A stretch of DNA of 64,000 nt from CAVSUZ01 sp963791885 (GTDB taxonomy: Bacteria > Pseudomonadota > Alphaproteobacteria > Acetobacterales > Acetobacteraceae): the NCBI GenBank assembly GCA_963791885.1, contig CAWBUL010000006.1, forward strand, positions 2,728,001 to 2,792,000. Direction: 5' to 3'. Shown one piece after another: positions 44,681 to 54,395 of the stretch (its first letter is position 1; each line of letters starts with the position of its first letter). The position numbers and the translations under genes were made by a program. Below the pieces are notes generated by a model, which ran no database searches, was not told where the DNA came from, and saw only the letters and a list, made by a program, of their open reading frames with translations.

Positions 44681-45634
44681 CTAAACCCGCAGCCCGCATC
44701 GCTCGAACGCATCTCCCGTCGCGCGCCGTTCCTGCTCCGTCAGGTTCAGCATCGGCCGCCGCACCGGCCCGCCGGCCTGCCCCAGCAGCTCCTGCCAGTA
44801 TTTCTGATGCGCCTGGGGCTTGCCGCCCGGCCGAGTCTCACGCAACGCCCGTCGCACCGGCTCCAGACTGTCGCGCACCGCCCGCGCCTCCGCCACCTCG
44901 CCGCGGAACGCCAGGTCGGTGTAGTCCCTCATCCGCCGGTCCCGCGCCGTTTGCAGCAGGAACGGCGGGCTGGAGCACAAATAAAGCCGCCAGCCCAGCT
45001 CGACGATATTGTCCAGCCATTCCTCTTCCGACGCCGTGCTGACGATCAGCCGGTCGCCCGCGATCCGCGTGAGTTCGACGTACATTTCCCGCGGCACGCT
45101 GTATTTGATCGCGACGATGTTCGGCAGCTCGGCGATCCGCGCGCACAACTGAGGGCTCATCACGTAGCCGCTGTCCGGATGGCTCCACAGCGCGATCCCG
45201 ATATCCAGTTCCTCGCTCAGCGTCCTGTAGTATTCGAACAGCAGATCGTCCCGGTCGTGCACGAAGTGCAGCACCGGCGCATGCACCACGATGAACTCCG
45301 CCCCGATGCTCTGTGCGTGCTGCCCAAGCTCCAGCACCACGTCCATGTTCTGGTCGGAGCAGGAGAGGATGGCGCCCCCGCGTCCGCGCAGCGTGTCCAC
45401 CGCGATGTCGAACAGCCGCTTCCGCTCAGCCACCGAGAGCGAGAAGAACTCCCCCTGCTTGCCCGCCACGAACACGCCGTCGATGCCCAGCGCGCCCGTC
45501 CAGTGCAGCAGGTTCGCGCGGAACCCCGCCTCATCCAGCGACAGATCGGCTCGGAACGGCGTCAGCGCCGCCGCCCAGATCCCCCGAAGCGTCTCCCTTG
45601 CATAGGCCTTGGCATCTTTGCGGGAATACTGAAT
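44681..45634 (-). CDS. DapA-family (class I aldolase-like) lyase
   Basis: The protein of about 317 residues has the DHDPS/NAL barrel: RGIWAAALTPF, GVFVAGKQGEFFSLSVAERKRL and the Schiff-base Lys in NIVAIKYS (about residue 177). The YNxPxR-type loop of DHDPS reads WSHPDSG, so this is not lysine synthesis but probably a decarboxylase/dehydratase or aldolase of catabolism. Homology extends upstream of the first GTG (45475) to about 45634, where no ATG, GTG or TTG is in frame; an ATT with GGAG eight bases upstream is the likeliest start. Confidence 0.75.
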   Translation of the reverse strand: MQYSRKDAKAYARETLRGIWAAALTPFRADLSLDEAGFRANLLHWTGALGIDGVFVAGKQGEFFSLSVAERKRLFDIAVDTLRGRGGAILSCSDQNMDVVLELGQHAQSIGAEFIVVHAPVLHFVHDRDDLLFEYYRTLSEELDIGIALWSHPDSGYVMSPQLCARIAELPNIVAIKYSVPREMYVELTRIAGDRLIVSTASEEEWLDNIVELGWRLYLCSSPPFLLQTARDRRMRDYTDLAFRGEVAEARAVRDSLEPVRRALRETRPGGKPQAHQKYWQELLGQAGGPVRRPMLNLTEQERRATGDAFERCGLRV

Positions 45635-45712
45635 GGCTCCGGCTCCTGCTAGACCGCGATCGCCGGAGGTGGAATCACCGAAGGCGTGAATCGCCGTCTC
45701 AAATCAAAACGT

Positions 45713-45764
45713 TAGACCCGTTTCATCCGGCCGCGAAGCGGACACTTAGGGCGAAACGGGTCTA
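45713..45764. repeat. 12-bp-arm inverted repeat (possible family A relative)
   Basis: TAGACCCGTTTC and GAAACGGGTCTA are perfect complements separated by 28 bases. The loop contains CGCGAAGCGGACAC, similar to GCGTGAAGCGGATAC in the loop of the element at 7671-7720, though at another offset and with unrelated arms. A weaker hairpin (GCGATCGCC...GGCGTGAATCGC) lies just before it at about 45656-45694. They fill the gap between the DapA-like gene and greB. Confidence 0.6.
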
Positions 45765-45814
45765 GTCCGGCTATTGTTCACCCGGCACGGGCTGGCGCAA
45801 GAGGCGGTTGACGC

Positions 45815-46339
<525 letters not shown>

Positions 46340-46402
46340 TCGTCCGTTCCGCACGCACGATGAATGTCGAGAACAGGGTCGCTGGCCGCTTGCATACATG
46401 AC

Positions 46403-48071
46403 CCAGACCGTGTGAAAACCCCATGCTGATTCCGGCGCGACGCGCGCTACGCTAGAATCCCGACATGCCGCACATCACCGGCCATGACCGATCCCAGCTT
46501 CTGCTGTTGCCCGAATCCCTGGACGACTATGTCGGCCCCGACAACCCGGTGCGCTTCATCGAGGCTTTTGTGGACGGGCTCGATCTTGCGGGCGCGGGCT
46601 TCGCGCGCGTCGAACCGAAGGAGACTGGCCGTCCAAGCTATCTCCCCGGCGATCTGCTCAAGCTCTATATCTACGGTTATCTGAACCGCATCCGCTCAAG
46701 CCGTCGGCTGGAAGCCGAGACCCACCGCAATGTCGAGGTGATCTGGCTGCTGCGCCATCTCAAGCCGGACTTTAAGACCGTCGCCGACTTCCGCCGCGAC
46801 AACCGCACGGCGTTCCGCCCAGTGTTCCGCCAGTTCGTGTTGCTGTGCAAGCAACTGGACCTGTTCGGCCGCGAGCTGCTGGCGGTGGATGGCACACGGA
46901 TCAAGGCAGTCAACAACAAGGACCGCAATTTCACCCGTGCCTCGCTGACCGAGTTCATCAAGCTGGCGGATGAGAAGCTCGACGATTACCTTCAGCGCCT
47001 CGACCGGAGCGATGCTGCCGAGCGGGGGACAAGAGGCGCACGGGTCGAGAACCTGGCGGAGAAGATCGCTGCGGTTCGTCAGCGGCGCGAGCGCTGCAAG
47101 GCGATGCTGGCAGAGCTGGACCGGACTGGGGAGAACCAGATCTCGCTGACCGATCCCGACAGCCGTGCAATGGCAGCGCACACGCACGTTGCCGTTGGCT
47201 ACAACGTGCAGATCGCGGTCGATATCAAGCATAAGCTGATCGTCGAGCAGCAGGTCACCAACCAGGTGGTCGATATGGGCCTGCTGACGGGGACCGCCGA
47301 ACCGGCGAAGGAGATCCTCGGCGTCGAGACGATCGACGTCGTCGCCGACAAAGGTTATTTCAAGATCGAGGATATCGAGGCCTGCGAAAAGGCGGGCATG
47401 GTGCCCTATGTGCCGCGACCGCAGCGCGGTCCTTCGGTCAGGGAAGGTCTGTTCCGCAAGGACGAGTTCACGTATGAGGCGGAGACGGACAGCATGATCT
47501 GTCCCGCCGGGCAACGCCTTCACCCCTATTCATCATCGATGCTTCGCGGGCTGAAGAAGATCAATTATGCCAACCGTGCTGCCTGCCCCGATTGTGTCTT
47601 GCGGCCGCGATGCACGGGCAATCGGTTTCGCTCGGTATCACGACTGGAGAATGAGGCGGTGTTGGACCGAATGGCGGCTCGGCTGGCGCAACGCCCAGAC
47701 GTTCTTGACCGGCGCCGCGAGTCGGTCGAGCACCCATTCGGCACGATCAAACAGTGGATGCATCAGGGTGCATTTCTGATGCGACGTCTGGAGAAGGTTC
47801 GAGCTGAGTTCAGCTTGACCGCGCTTGCCTACAACATCAGGCGGGTGCTCAATCTTGTCCCGTTCGATGCGTTGATGTTGGTGGTGAAGGTCGTGCCGGA
47901 TTGAGACGCTCGGGAGGTCCCTTGCGGGACAAAAGCAACGAACGGAGCCGCTCCCCGAGAGTCACAGCATGATTCCGGAGCAATCTGAAAGATCACACGA
48001 TACCGCTCATCCATCTCGATCGGCCAAATCGGGATCGTCTTCGCCACGCAGCGCGTTTCCACACGGTCTGG
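46403..48071 (+). mobile_element. IS1182-family insertion sequence
   Basis: A transposase gene is flanked by an inverted repeat: CCAGACCGTGTGAAAAC at 46403-46419 and the complement of CCAGACCGTGTGGAAAC at 48055-48071, 16 of 17 bases alike. This gives an element of about 1.67 kb. No clear target duplication is seen. About 150 non-coding bases follow the transposase. It lies between greB and the N-acetyltransferase. Confidence 0.82.
46465..47904 (+). CDS. IS1182-family transposase
   Basis: The 479-residue transposase has the DUF772 N-terminal region (DDYVGPDNPVRFIEAFVD, LKLYIYGYLNRIRSSRRLE), LLAVDGTRIKAVNNKDRNF (first Asp), VVADKGYFKIEDIEAC (second Asp) and VEHPFGTIKQWM (Glu), as in IS1182/IS4-like DDE enzymes. 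A CPDCVLRPRC cysteine block precedes the Glu. The frame is intact, so it may be active. Confidence 0.92.
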   Translation: MPHITGHDRSQLLLLPESLDDYVGPDNPVRFIEAFVDGLDLAGAGFARVEPKETGRPSYLPGDLLKLYIYGYLNRIRSSRRLEAETHRNVEVIWLLRHLKPDFKTVADFRRDNRTAFRPVFRQFVLLCKQLDLFGRELLAVDGTRIKAVNNKDRNFTRASLTEFIKLADEKLDDYLQRLDRSDAAERGTRGARVENLAEKIAAVRQRRERCKAMLAELDRTGENQISLTDPDSRAMAAHTHVAVGYNVQIAVDIKHKLIVEQQVTNQVVDMGLLTGTAEPAKEILGVETIDVVADKGYFKIEDIEACEKAGMVPYVPRPQRGPSVREGLFRKDEFTYEAETDSMICPAGQRLHPYSSSMLRGLKKINYANRAACPDCVLRPRCTGNRFRSVSRLENEAVLDRMAARLAQRPDVLDRRRESVEHPFGTIKQWMHQGAFLMRRLEKVRAEFSLTALAYNIRRVLNLVPFDALMLVVKVVPD

Positions 48072-48202
48072 ACCGGTTTGGTGGACAGCGGACCTTCCGC
48101 CATCCGGCGAACCAAGCCAGATCGCGACAGGCCGCGACCGACCTTTTCCGCGCTTACAAGTGTCGCGTAGCATTGGACCGCCATCGACCGGGGGGGAAAG
48201 CC

Positions 48203-49009
48203 GTGACCGCCACCGTAGACCTCGACGCCTATTTCCAACGCATTCATTGGGCGGGTGGCCGCGACCCGACGCTCTCGACATTGGCTGGGCTGATCGAGGC
48301 TCATACCGCACATATCCCGTTCGAGAACCTGGACGTACTCCTCGGCCGAGCGGTGCGTCTCGACCTTGACGGTCTTCAGGAGAAGATCGTCGGTGCCGGC
48401 CGCGGCGGTTATTGTTTCGAGCACGCCTCCCTGTTCGCCGGCGTGCTTGAAGCGCTCGGTTTTCAGGTGGCCCGACATGCCGCACGGGTCGTTCTGTTTG
48501 GGCCTTTGACTGAAGCGAAGCGAGACCACATGTTCATGACCGTGGTGGTTGGCGGCGCGACCTATGTTGTCGATCCTGGCTTTGGTCCGTTCGCCCCCCG
48601 CTTTCCCGTGCCGCTGGTGGAGTCATCGGCAGGTCAGGCAACGCACTGGATGCAGCGCGACGGCAACTTCTGGGTCCTTCACGTCACGCGTGAGGACAGG
48701 CAGCCAGTCGCCGGCTGGGCGTCCACACTGGAGGTGGAGAACCCTTTGGACTTCGAAGTGTCAAACCACTACATCGCCACTCACCCGAAATCCCCCTTTG
48801 TGAACTGGATATTCCTGAGCGCGATTACGCCCAGGGGACGGATCAATGTCATGAACCGGAAAGTCACGCTGCTTCGCGAGGCTGATGAGCCAACCGCTAC
48901 GGAACTGCCGGACCGCGCGGCTCTGCGTGGACTGCTGGCGGAGCATTTCGGCTTTGATCTGCCCGAAGTTGAGCGTCTGGCGGTCCCGGCAATTCCCGAG
49001 TGGACCTGA
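48203..49009 (+). CDS. nat: arylamine N-acetyltransferase
   Basis: The 268-residue protein has the catalytic triad Cys-71 (GRGGYCFEHASLF), His-109 (RDHMFMTV) and Asp-124 (YVVDPGFG), each two above the Salmonella enzyme numbering I recall. It acetylates arylamines and hydrazines with acetyl-CoA. The GTG start at 48203 follows GGGGGGAAAG. It is bracketed by the IS1182 element and IS630 copy 2 and may be moved cargo or simply a neighbour. Confidence 0.92.
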   Translation: MTATVDLDAYFQRIHWAGGRDPTLSTLAGLIEAHTAHIPFENLDVLLGRAVRLDLDGLQEKIVGAGRGGYCFEHASLFAGVLEALGFQVARHAARVVLFGPLTEAKRDHMFMTVVVGGATYVVDPGFGPFAPRFPVPLVESSAGQATHWMQRDGNFWVLHVTREDRQPVAGWASTLEVENPLDFEVSNHYIATHPKSPFVNWIFLSAITPRGRINVMNRKVTLLREADEPTATELPDRAALRGLLAEHFGFDLPEVERLAVPAIPEWT

Positions 49010-49065
49010 ACGTTGAATGCGTGGGCCGGCTCACATGGCCACGGGAACAGCCGGGCTTAAGCGTA

Positions 49066-50235
49066 ATACCAACCCGCGAAACCTCTGACTCACTTCGGGT
49101 TCCCACTGCCCGCGAGATGTGATTCAATTCCCGCGGCGATTCGCGGGAGGCGCGCATGGGCAGAGCGGTAGCGGTCAGCCGGACCGCTCACAGTGCACGG
49201 GAGCTTCGGGCAACGGCGAGCAAATGCTCCGACGCTGACCAGGTCCGCCGGTTACTGGCGATTGCTCTGGTGCTGGACGGCGCCAGCCGTTGCGAGGCCG
49301 CCCGGCAGAGCGGCATGGACCGCCAGACGTTGCGTGACTGGGTTCACCGCTACAATGCCGAGGGGATTGGCGGCCTTCAATCACGCATCAGCCCCGGCCG
49401 CCCGCCGAAGCTGACGACCGAGCAGAAAGCGGAATTCAGGGCGCTGGTGATCGCGGGGCCCGATCCGGCACTGCACGGTGTGGTGCGCTGGCGCTGCGTG
49501 GACCTGCAGGAGGAAGCGGCGCGGCGTTACAACGCCCGGGTTCACGTCAGCACGATGGGCAAGTGGCTGCACACGCTCGGGCTGACCCGACTGCAACCGC
49601 GCCCCTATCATCCCAGGAAGGATGTCAAAGCCGAGGCGGCGTTTAAAAAACTTCGCCAGCCTGGTAGCAGCAGCGCTACCCGAAAGCGCATCCGCAGCGG
49701 ACCTCGAAATCTGGTTTCAGGACGAAGCCAGGGTCGGGCAGAAAGGCGGACATACTTACATTTGGGCGCCGGTCGGCTCGCGCCCTCTGATGGTGCGCGA
49801 CAACCGTCATAACTCGGCCTATCTGTTCGGCGCGATCTGCCCAGCCCGAGGCATCGGTGCCGCCATCATCATGCCGGGCGTCAACACCGAGGCGATGAAC
49901 CAACACCTGAGCGAAATCAGCACTCAGGTGGCGCCTGGTGCGCACGCTATTTTGGTCTGTGACAGCGCCGGCTGGCATCAGCCCGGCGGCCGCTTGTGCG
50001 TGCCTGACAACATCACTCTCTTGCCGCTGCCGCCATACTCGCCGGAACTCAATCCAATGGAGACGGTTTGGGAGTATCTGCGGCAAAACAAACTCACCGC
50101 TTTGGTCTGGGAAAGCTACGAGGCCATCGTCGAGGCGTGCCGACGGGCGTGGCTCTTTCTGACCGATCATCCCCAGCGCATCCGATCGCTCGGAGCAAGG
50201 CAATGGGCATCGGTCAATGTTTAAGCGGGTTGGTA
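49066..50235 (+). mobile_element. IS630-family insertion sequence, copy 2
   Basis: The element is 1170 bp with the same terminal repeat (TACCAACCCGC / GCGGGTTGGTA) and flanking TA (49064-49065, 50236-50237) as the copy at 1798-2969. It lies 56 bases after the N-acetyltransferase stop and in the same orientation as copy 1. The 227 bases after it, to 50462, hold no recognisable gene. Confidence 0.95.
49156..50224 (+). CDS. IS630 transposase, frames not joinable by a simple -1 shift
   Basis: The first frame starts at 49156 and the DDE half runs in another frame to 50224 (visible from MSKPRRRLKNFASL at 49622). The junction is TTTAAAAAAC with six A, one fewer than copy 1. A -1 slip here would not reach the catalytic frame; a +1 or -2 shift would be needed. 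This copy may therefore be inactive, make the second part separately from the ATG at 49622, or be miscalled by one A. Catalytic residues (FQDEARVG, CDSAGWH, SPELNPMETVW) are kept. Confidence 0.85.
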
Positions 50236-50462
50236 TAAGTCTTGCTTTGGGGAAGATTGACGATCGGTGTGCGTGCGGGACTGCCCTGTGGCGTGTTTCG
50301 CGCCCATCCCCAGGGTTGGAGGGCCTTGGTGACGTACCGTTGCAATAACACAACGTACTGTCTGGCCCTTCCTGGGACGGGCAACGTCGGTGTGGAAATC
50401 CGATGCGCGACAGCCGAAACAGTCCGGCGGCCTTGCGCTGTGTTCCGACAGTCGTTGGTGGG

Positions 50463-51116
50463 TCAAACCTGAGCCAGCAATACCTCGGCCAAAGCCTCGG
50501 GCTTCAGCCGTGCCACATTGTGCCCGCAATCGAAAGCAAAGGTCGACCACTCGGGCTCGCCATTTAAGCGATGGTAAAGGTCAAGGAACGGGCTTCCTTC
50601 CCATCCTAACGCGCCGATGAAAGTCTTGCGCGGGACTTCATGCCAACGTCCGCGGAGATTGATTGATTGGAGAAACGTCCCGATGGGATGCGGTCGGCAT
50701 CGCGGGTCAAGATTCGGAGGCGGCGCGCAAGTTAGTCCGTCAGCCTTCGCGCCCGCGACGAAGAGATCTCGAAACCGAGGCGTCGTCAGCGACCAGACAG
50801 AGTCACCAGAATCAGGCACATAGGCGTCTACATAAACCAATGCCCGGATTTGCAATGGCGCAGCATCAGCTGCGCCACTCACGATCATCCCGCCATAGGA
50901 ATGTCCAACAACCACCAGGTCGTCGTGATGCGACGTCACAACATCAACGACCTCGCCTATGTGAGTTTCAAGATTGGCCGTTGGGGCGGGAGCATAACCG
51001 AGCCCCGAGAGAGTGATTGGTAGGGCTTCGTGCCCGTGCCGAATAAGTATATCTGCTACCTGTTGATAGACCCAGCAGCCCTGCCAGCCTCCTGGTATCA
51101 GGATAAAGGTGGCCAT
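50463..51116 (-). CDS. alpha/beta hydrolase
   Basis: The 217-residue protein has FILIPGGWQGCWVY, the nucleophile elbow VVGHSYGGMI and a late CGHNVARLKPEALA with the catalytic His. This is close to the salicylate-esterase/MhpC-like branch of small esterases. The ATG at 51116 is preferred as AGGG lies nine bases upstream; ATG at 51125 directly abuts it. It lies downstream of the NmrA-like and DoxX-like genes on the same strand. Confidence 0.8.
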   Translation of the reverse strand: MATFILIPGGWQGCWVYQQVADILIRHGHEALPITLSGLGYAPAPTANLETHIGEVVDVVTSHHDDLVVVGHSYGGMIVSGAADAAPLQIRALVYVDAYVPDSGDSVWSLTTPRFRDLFVAGAKADGLTCAPPPNLDPRCRPHPIGTFLQSINLRGRWHEVPRKTFIGALGWEGSPFLDLYHRLNGEPEWSTFAFDCGHNVARLKPEALAEVLLAQV

Positions 51117-51444
51117 ATTTTTCATCCCTGACGTCGCGTTTACGGAGCTTCGACACCTTTTGGCCGAAATCAAGATCACTGTGCCGGCTGACTCTGCTGA
51201 ATCGAATTCATGTGACCAATACTGAGTGTTCGTAAAGGGTCGGAAGCCGAACTGAAGCGCCAACCTTTCGTCCAGCATAAATCTGACGCTTGGTACCTAC
51301 CGAGTTATATAAATCCTCCCGGAGATTCAGAGGGTCAGGCGGGAGTGGAGGCGCTTCGCGTTGCTTTGAACTGTTGAGCGCTTCCCGCGGCGCGTCCGAC
51401 GCAGAAGCGGGCAGTCTCCGTCTCATGCCTGATCCGTCCCGAAC
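51117..51444. other. 328-base gap without a recognisable gene
   Basis: Between the hydrolase and the NmrA-like gene I see no conserved reading frame. It is somewhat AT-richer near 51300-51330 (GAGTTATATAAATCC) and could carry the hydrolase promoter, but no clear -35/-10 pair or operator was found. Confidence 0.5.
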
Positions 51445-52316
51445 TTACGCCTTGGCGGCGTTCTGTGCAGCCTCGAATACATCGCGTGCGGACGTCGTAC
51501 CCGCTACGTGCTCCGTATCCTCAACTCCGAGGTCCATCCATCCTGCATTCACGGCCTCAAACATTTCTTCGGCAGGTCCGGTGTGGCCCTTCGGGATGCC
51601 GAATTGCTCGAACGCTTCCGCCCACCCTGCACGCGGGACTGCAAAGGCTTTCACGCCGAAATTCAGGACTTCACCCAATTGCTCCGCAACTTCATCCGCC
51701 GCGACCATCGAACCAAGCTCGACGACGCGCTGCCCTGACCACGCTGGCCCGGTCAAAAGGGTTGCGACCTCCGTGCCGATGTCGTTCGTCGCGACCATGG
51801 TCGATTTCCGATTTGTCGGATTGTAGTAGACCGGTAGCGTTCCGCCCTGGGCGACCTGCAAGCCGTAGAGGAAGTTTTCGAAGAATCCGCCTGCGCGCAC
51901 AAATGCGATTGGCGATATCAGGTCGCGAAAACCTTGCTCCAGAAGCGACAACGCCGTGATCATCCCGAGCCGCTGGTCCGGTTCGCACCCATCGACGAAA
52001 GCGCTACCACCCGCGGCGGCGCTGCCTTGGTGAGCGCCTCGACATAGTTGGCGATCACGCCCTTTGCTTCTTCGTAATCGGGCGAGGGCGCCCAGACAGC
52101 CGGCAACATGACAAACGCGCCTTCGACGCCCTTGAGCGCCCGCTCGATGGCGGCCGCATCGTTCCAGTCGCCGTCGACCAGTTCGACGCCCTGGTTCGCC
52201 CAGTTAGCCGCCTTCTCGCGATTGCGGACCAGCGCGCGTACTTCCTTGCCGTGCGCCAACAGATGTTCTGCCGTCGCGCCGCCCACTTTTCCCGTGATTC
52301 CCATTACTAAAAACAT
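51445..52316 (-). CDS. NmrA-like NAD(P)-binding protein, frame broken
   Basis: The first part (52316-51960) has MFLVMGITGKVGGATAEHLL, VELVDGDWND and VVALSSMGANRTSG; the second (51963-51445) continues with SLLEQGFRDLISPIAFVRAGGFFENFLYG, as in atypical SDR/NmrA proteins. Joined length is about 290 residues. The first frame stops at a TGA that overlaps the ATG of the second (ATGA), so a split but coupled pair is possible; a one-base error is simpler. These proteins sense or reduce quinones and similar compounds with NADPH. AGGAG precedes the start. Confidence 0.8.
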
Positions 52317-52361
52317 GTGTTTTCTCCTGATCTTGAGGGACAGAGCACTGCCCCTGTTGGT

Positions 52362-52811
52362 TCAACGGATGAGCGGCAGAATGGCCCGGATACGGGGATC
52401 GCGCGCGTAGAGGCCGCCCCATGTCATCGCGCCCAGAAGCAGCGAAATAATTTCCGGTGGCGACCCCAACTCACCAATGCGGACATGGGCGCAGATGGCA
52501 CCTCCCAAAAAGCCCGTCACCAGGATCGCGCCGAGGACGGCGGTGGCCGGAATGGCGTAAAGGATGGCGCAGGCGAGTATGATCGGACCCACGACAAGGG
52601 TCAGGTCCATCGCGAACCCGGTCTCCTGCAACATGCTCGCAATCTGTGCCGGCGCGAAAAGCTGAATAGTCCCATCTGCCACCAGAGCGATAACGACAAA
52701 CGCGCTCATTATCCGGCCGGCCCACGGGCTGCGATGCAAGGTCATCGCTTCAGGCACGTGATGTAGGTTCATAGTTTCGGACACTTGTTGTTCTCCGATG
52801 GGTTCATCCAA
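52362..52811 (-). CDS. DoxX-like membrane protein
   Basis: The 149-residue protein has four predicted membrane helices (IMSAFVVIALVADGTIQLF, LVVGPIILACAILYAIP, VLGAILVTGFLGGAI, IISLLLGAMTWGGLYA) and fits the DoxX-like family PF13564. It is divergent from a LysR regulator and precedes the NmrA-like gene. This DoxX-NmrA-LysR grouping is often linked to quinone or oxidative stress, an inference here. Confidence 0.75.
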   Translation of the reverse strand: MDEPIGEQQVSETMNLHHVPEAMTLHRSPWAGRIMSAFVVIALVADGTIQLFAPAQIASMLQETGFAMDLTLVVGPIILACAILYAIPATAVLGAILVTGFLGGAICAHVRIGELGSPPEIISLLLGAMTWGGLYARDPRIRAILPLIR

Positions 52812-52858
52812 TTTCGAGGCTTACTGTGTCTCGTGGATATGATAAACACCGGTAAAAT

Positions 52859-52871
52859 GAACACACTGTTC
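52859..52871. promoter_or_regulatory. possible operator GAACA-CAC-TGTTC
   Basis: A perfect 5-bp inverted repeat with a three-base spacer in the 91-base gap between the divergent DoxX-like and LysR genes. Its position fits a binding site for the LysR-type protein, although the classical T-N11-A pattern is not clear. Confidence 0.4.
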
Positions 52872-52902
52872 CTTCTGCGGTGAACAATGCCGAGGCACGA
52901 AA

Positions 52903-53809
52903 ATGCAAAATCTCGAACCCATCCTCATATTCATAACGGTAGCGGAAATGGGGAGCTTCACCCACGCGGCCGATAGCCTGGGCATCCAAAAGGGGAGGGC
53001 CTCAACGGCGGTCCGGAAGCTGGAAGAAGATGTCGGTGTCAGGCTCCTGCACCGGACGACGCGCAGCGTGCAGTTGACGGAGGACGGACGCGCATTTCAT
53101 GCCCGTGCCCGCGATCTGCTTGCTGAAGTCGATGACCTGCACTCGATGTTCGCAGGCGATCGCGTGGCACTTCGCGGGCGTTTACGGGTCGATCTTCCGA
53201 CCGAGGTGGCGCGCACAACGATCGTGCCGGCCTTGCCGGATTTCATGGCAATTCACCCCGAGTTGGAGCTGGAGGTGTCGAGTACAGGATCGGCAAGTCG
53301 ATCTGGTTCAAGAGGGGTTTGACTGCGTATTGCGACTTGGTCCCATCAGGGACGAGACGCTGATTGCCCGCCCGCTGGGCCTGTTGCGCATGATCAACGC
53401 TGCCAGTCCCGCCTATCTGGCGCGCTATGGCGTCCCTCGATCGATAGAAGATCTCCAGCGTCAGGAACATCGGACAATTCATTTTTCGACGATGCTGGGC
53501 GCAAGACCTATTGGATGGGAATATCCGGACGGCGACAACTTCGCGACGCTTCAGTTGCCAGGTGTGCTACACGTCAACAGCGCGCAGACCTACGAAGCGG
53601 CTGCCCTCGCCGGCCTTGGCCTGATTCAGGCGCCACTCCTGGGAATTGGCCGATACTTAAAGAGTGGAGCGCTTGTGGAGATCATACCCGATTCTCGTCG
53701 CCGGGCGCTCGCCGTGTCCCTCGTCGTAGCACATCGGAGCAATCTGTCGCGCCGAGTCCGCGCATTCATGAAATGGATCGAAGATGTGCTGACGCCGTAT
53801 CTGGAATAG
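52903..53809 (+). CDS. LysR-family transcriptional regulator, frame broken
   Basis: The N-terminal helix-turn-helix (FITVAEMGSFTHAADSLGIQKGRASTAVRKLE) and VRLLHRTTRSVQLTEDG are typical of LysR. At about 53285, after LELEVSST, homology moves to another frame (DRQVDLVQEGFDCVLRLG) and continues to 53809. Corrected length is about 301 residues, normal for the family. It likely controls the divergent DoxX/NmrA genes and itself. Confidence 0.85.
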
Positions 53810-54160
53810 CGAGACGAACATCTCCGTCTGGTCCTCGAAATCAACATTCTGAAGTTATGTCTGCCGGTTGGCGGCCTGGCGGTCCAACAGAACGCGACAC
53901 TGAAACCGGCGACCTTTGAAGTCCGACATGAGATATCCTCAAACTTTCCTTCCTTCTGTCTCCCCAACGCCGTGCCAATGCAAAAGAACCATTCCGTATC
54001 AGGTTCGGAGATATCCGGCTGCTCGCAACCTTATCCGGGGCCGCCCGTCGATCTCCGTAAGACAGCAAACGGGCAATCGGAACGAATGGCCGCTTTCGGG
54101 ACGGCTTACTTTGCCCGGGAACGGCGAGGATGGGCGCAAACCGGCCGCCGATCTGGCTAG

Positions 54161-54212
54161 TGGTCCGATCCCGACGCTTAAGTCCCTCAAGCGTCGGGTG
54201 AATCGGCCCACC
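54161..54212. repeat. hairpin repeat with 10-bp inner stem
   Basis: CCCGACGCTT (54170-54179) pairs with AAGCGTCGGG (54189-54198); outer parts TGGT, CCGAT pair with ATCGG, ACCA with small bulges. The left edge CTAGTGG is shared with the next hairpin, suggesting related elements side by side. Confidence 0.7.
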
Positions 54213-54221
54213 AAATAAAGC

Positions 54222-54269
54222 CTAGTGGATGGAATCTGACGGCTCTTTCCGTCAAATTCCATCCACTAG
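54222..54269. repeat. hairpin repeat with 21-bp stem
   Basis: The arms 54222-54242 and 54249-54269 match at 20 of 21 positions and enclose the loop CTCTTT. Arms begin CTAGTGGATGGAAT. No T-tract follows, so a REP-like element is more likely than a terminator. Confidence 0.75.
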
Positions 54270-54395
54270 CACCCAATGACCGCTTCCCACCCGTTGCGGA
54301 CATTCACCACCCGGTCGATCATCAGTCTCGGCCGGATGGCGACCACGGACACCGGGGCGGTGGCCGTGCGAATGATTTTTCCTGGTTGGTTGGCC

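Larger units (their letters stand above)
53810..54395. other. 586-base gap with two large hairpins, no gene seen
   Basis: No conserved reading frame is visible between the LysR gene and the VIT-family gene. The right part holds two adjacent hairpins described separately (54161-54212 and 54222-54269). An in-frame ATG at 54276 could extend the VIT protein by 40 residues, but these lack family resemblance. Confidence 0.55.

Noticed and set aside
44681..45634. Assignment as dihydrodipicolinate synthase (dapA)
   Set aside because: The active-site loop differs from the YNxPxR pattern, and the context is catabolic.
53841..54068. Small minus-strand frame of 75 codons
   Set aside because: No ribosome site, no conserved motif, and overlaps the LysR-downstream gap with hairpins.
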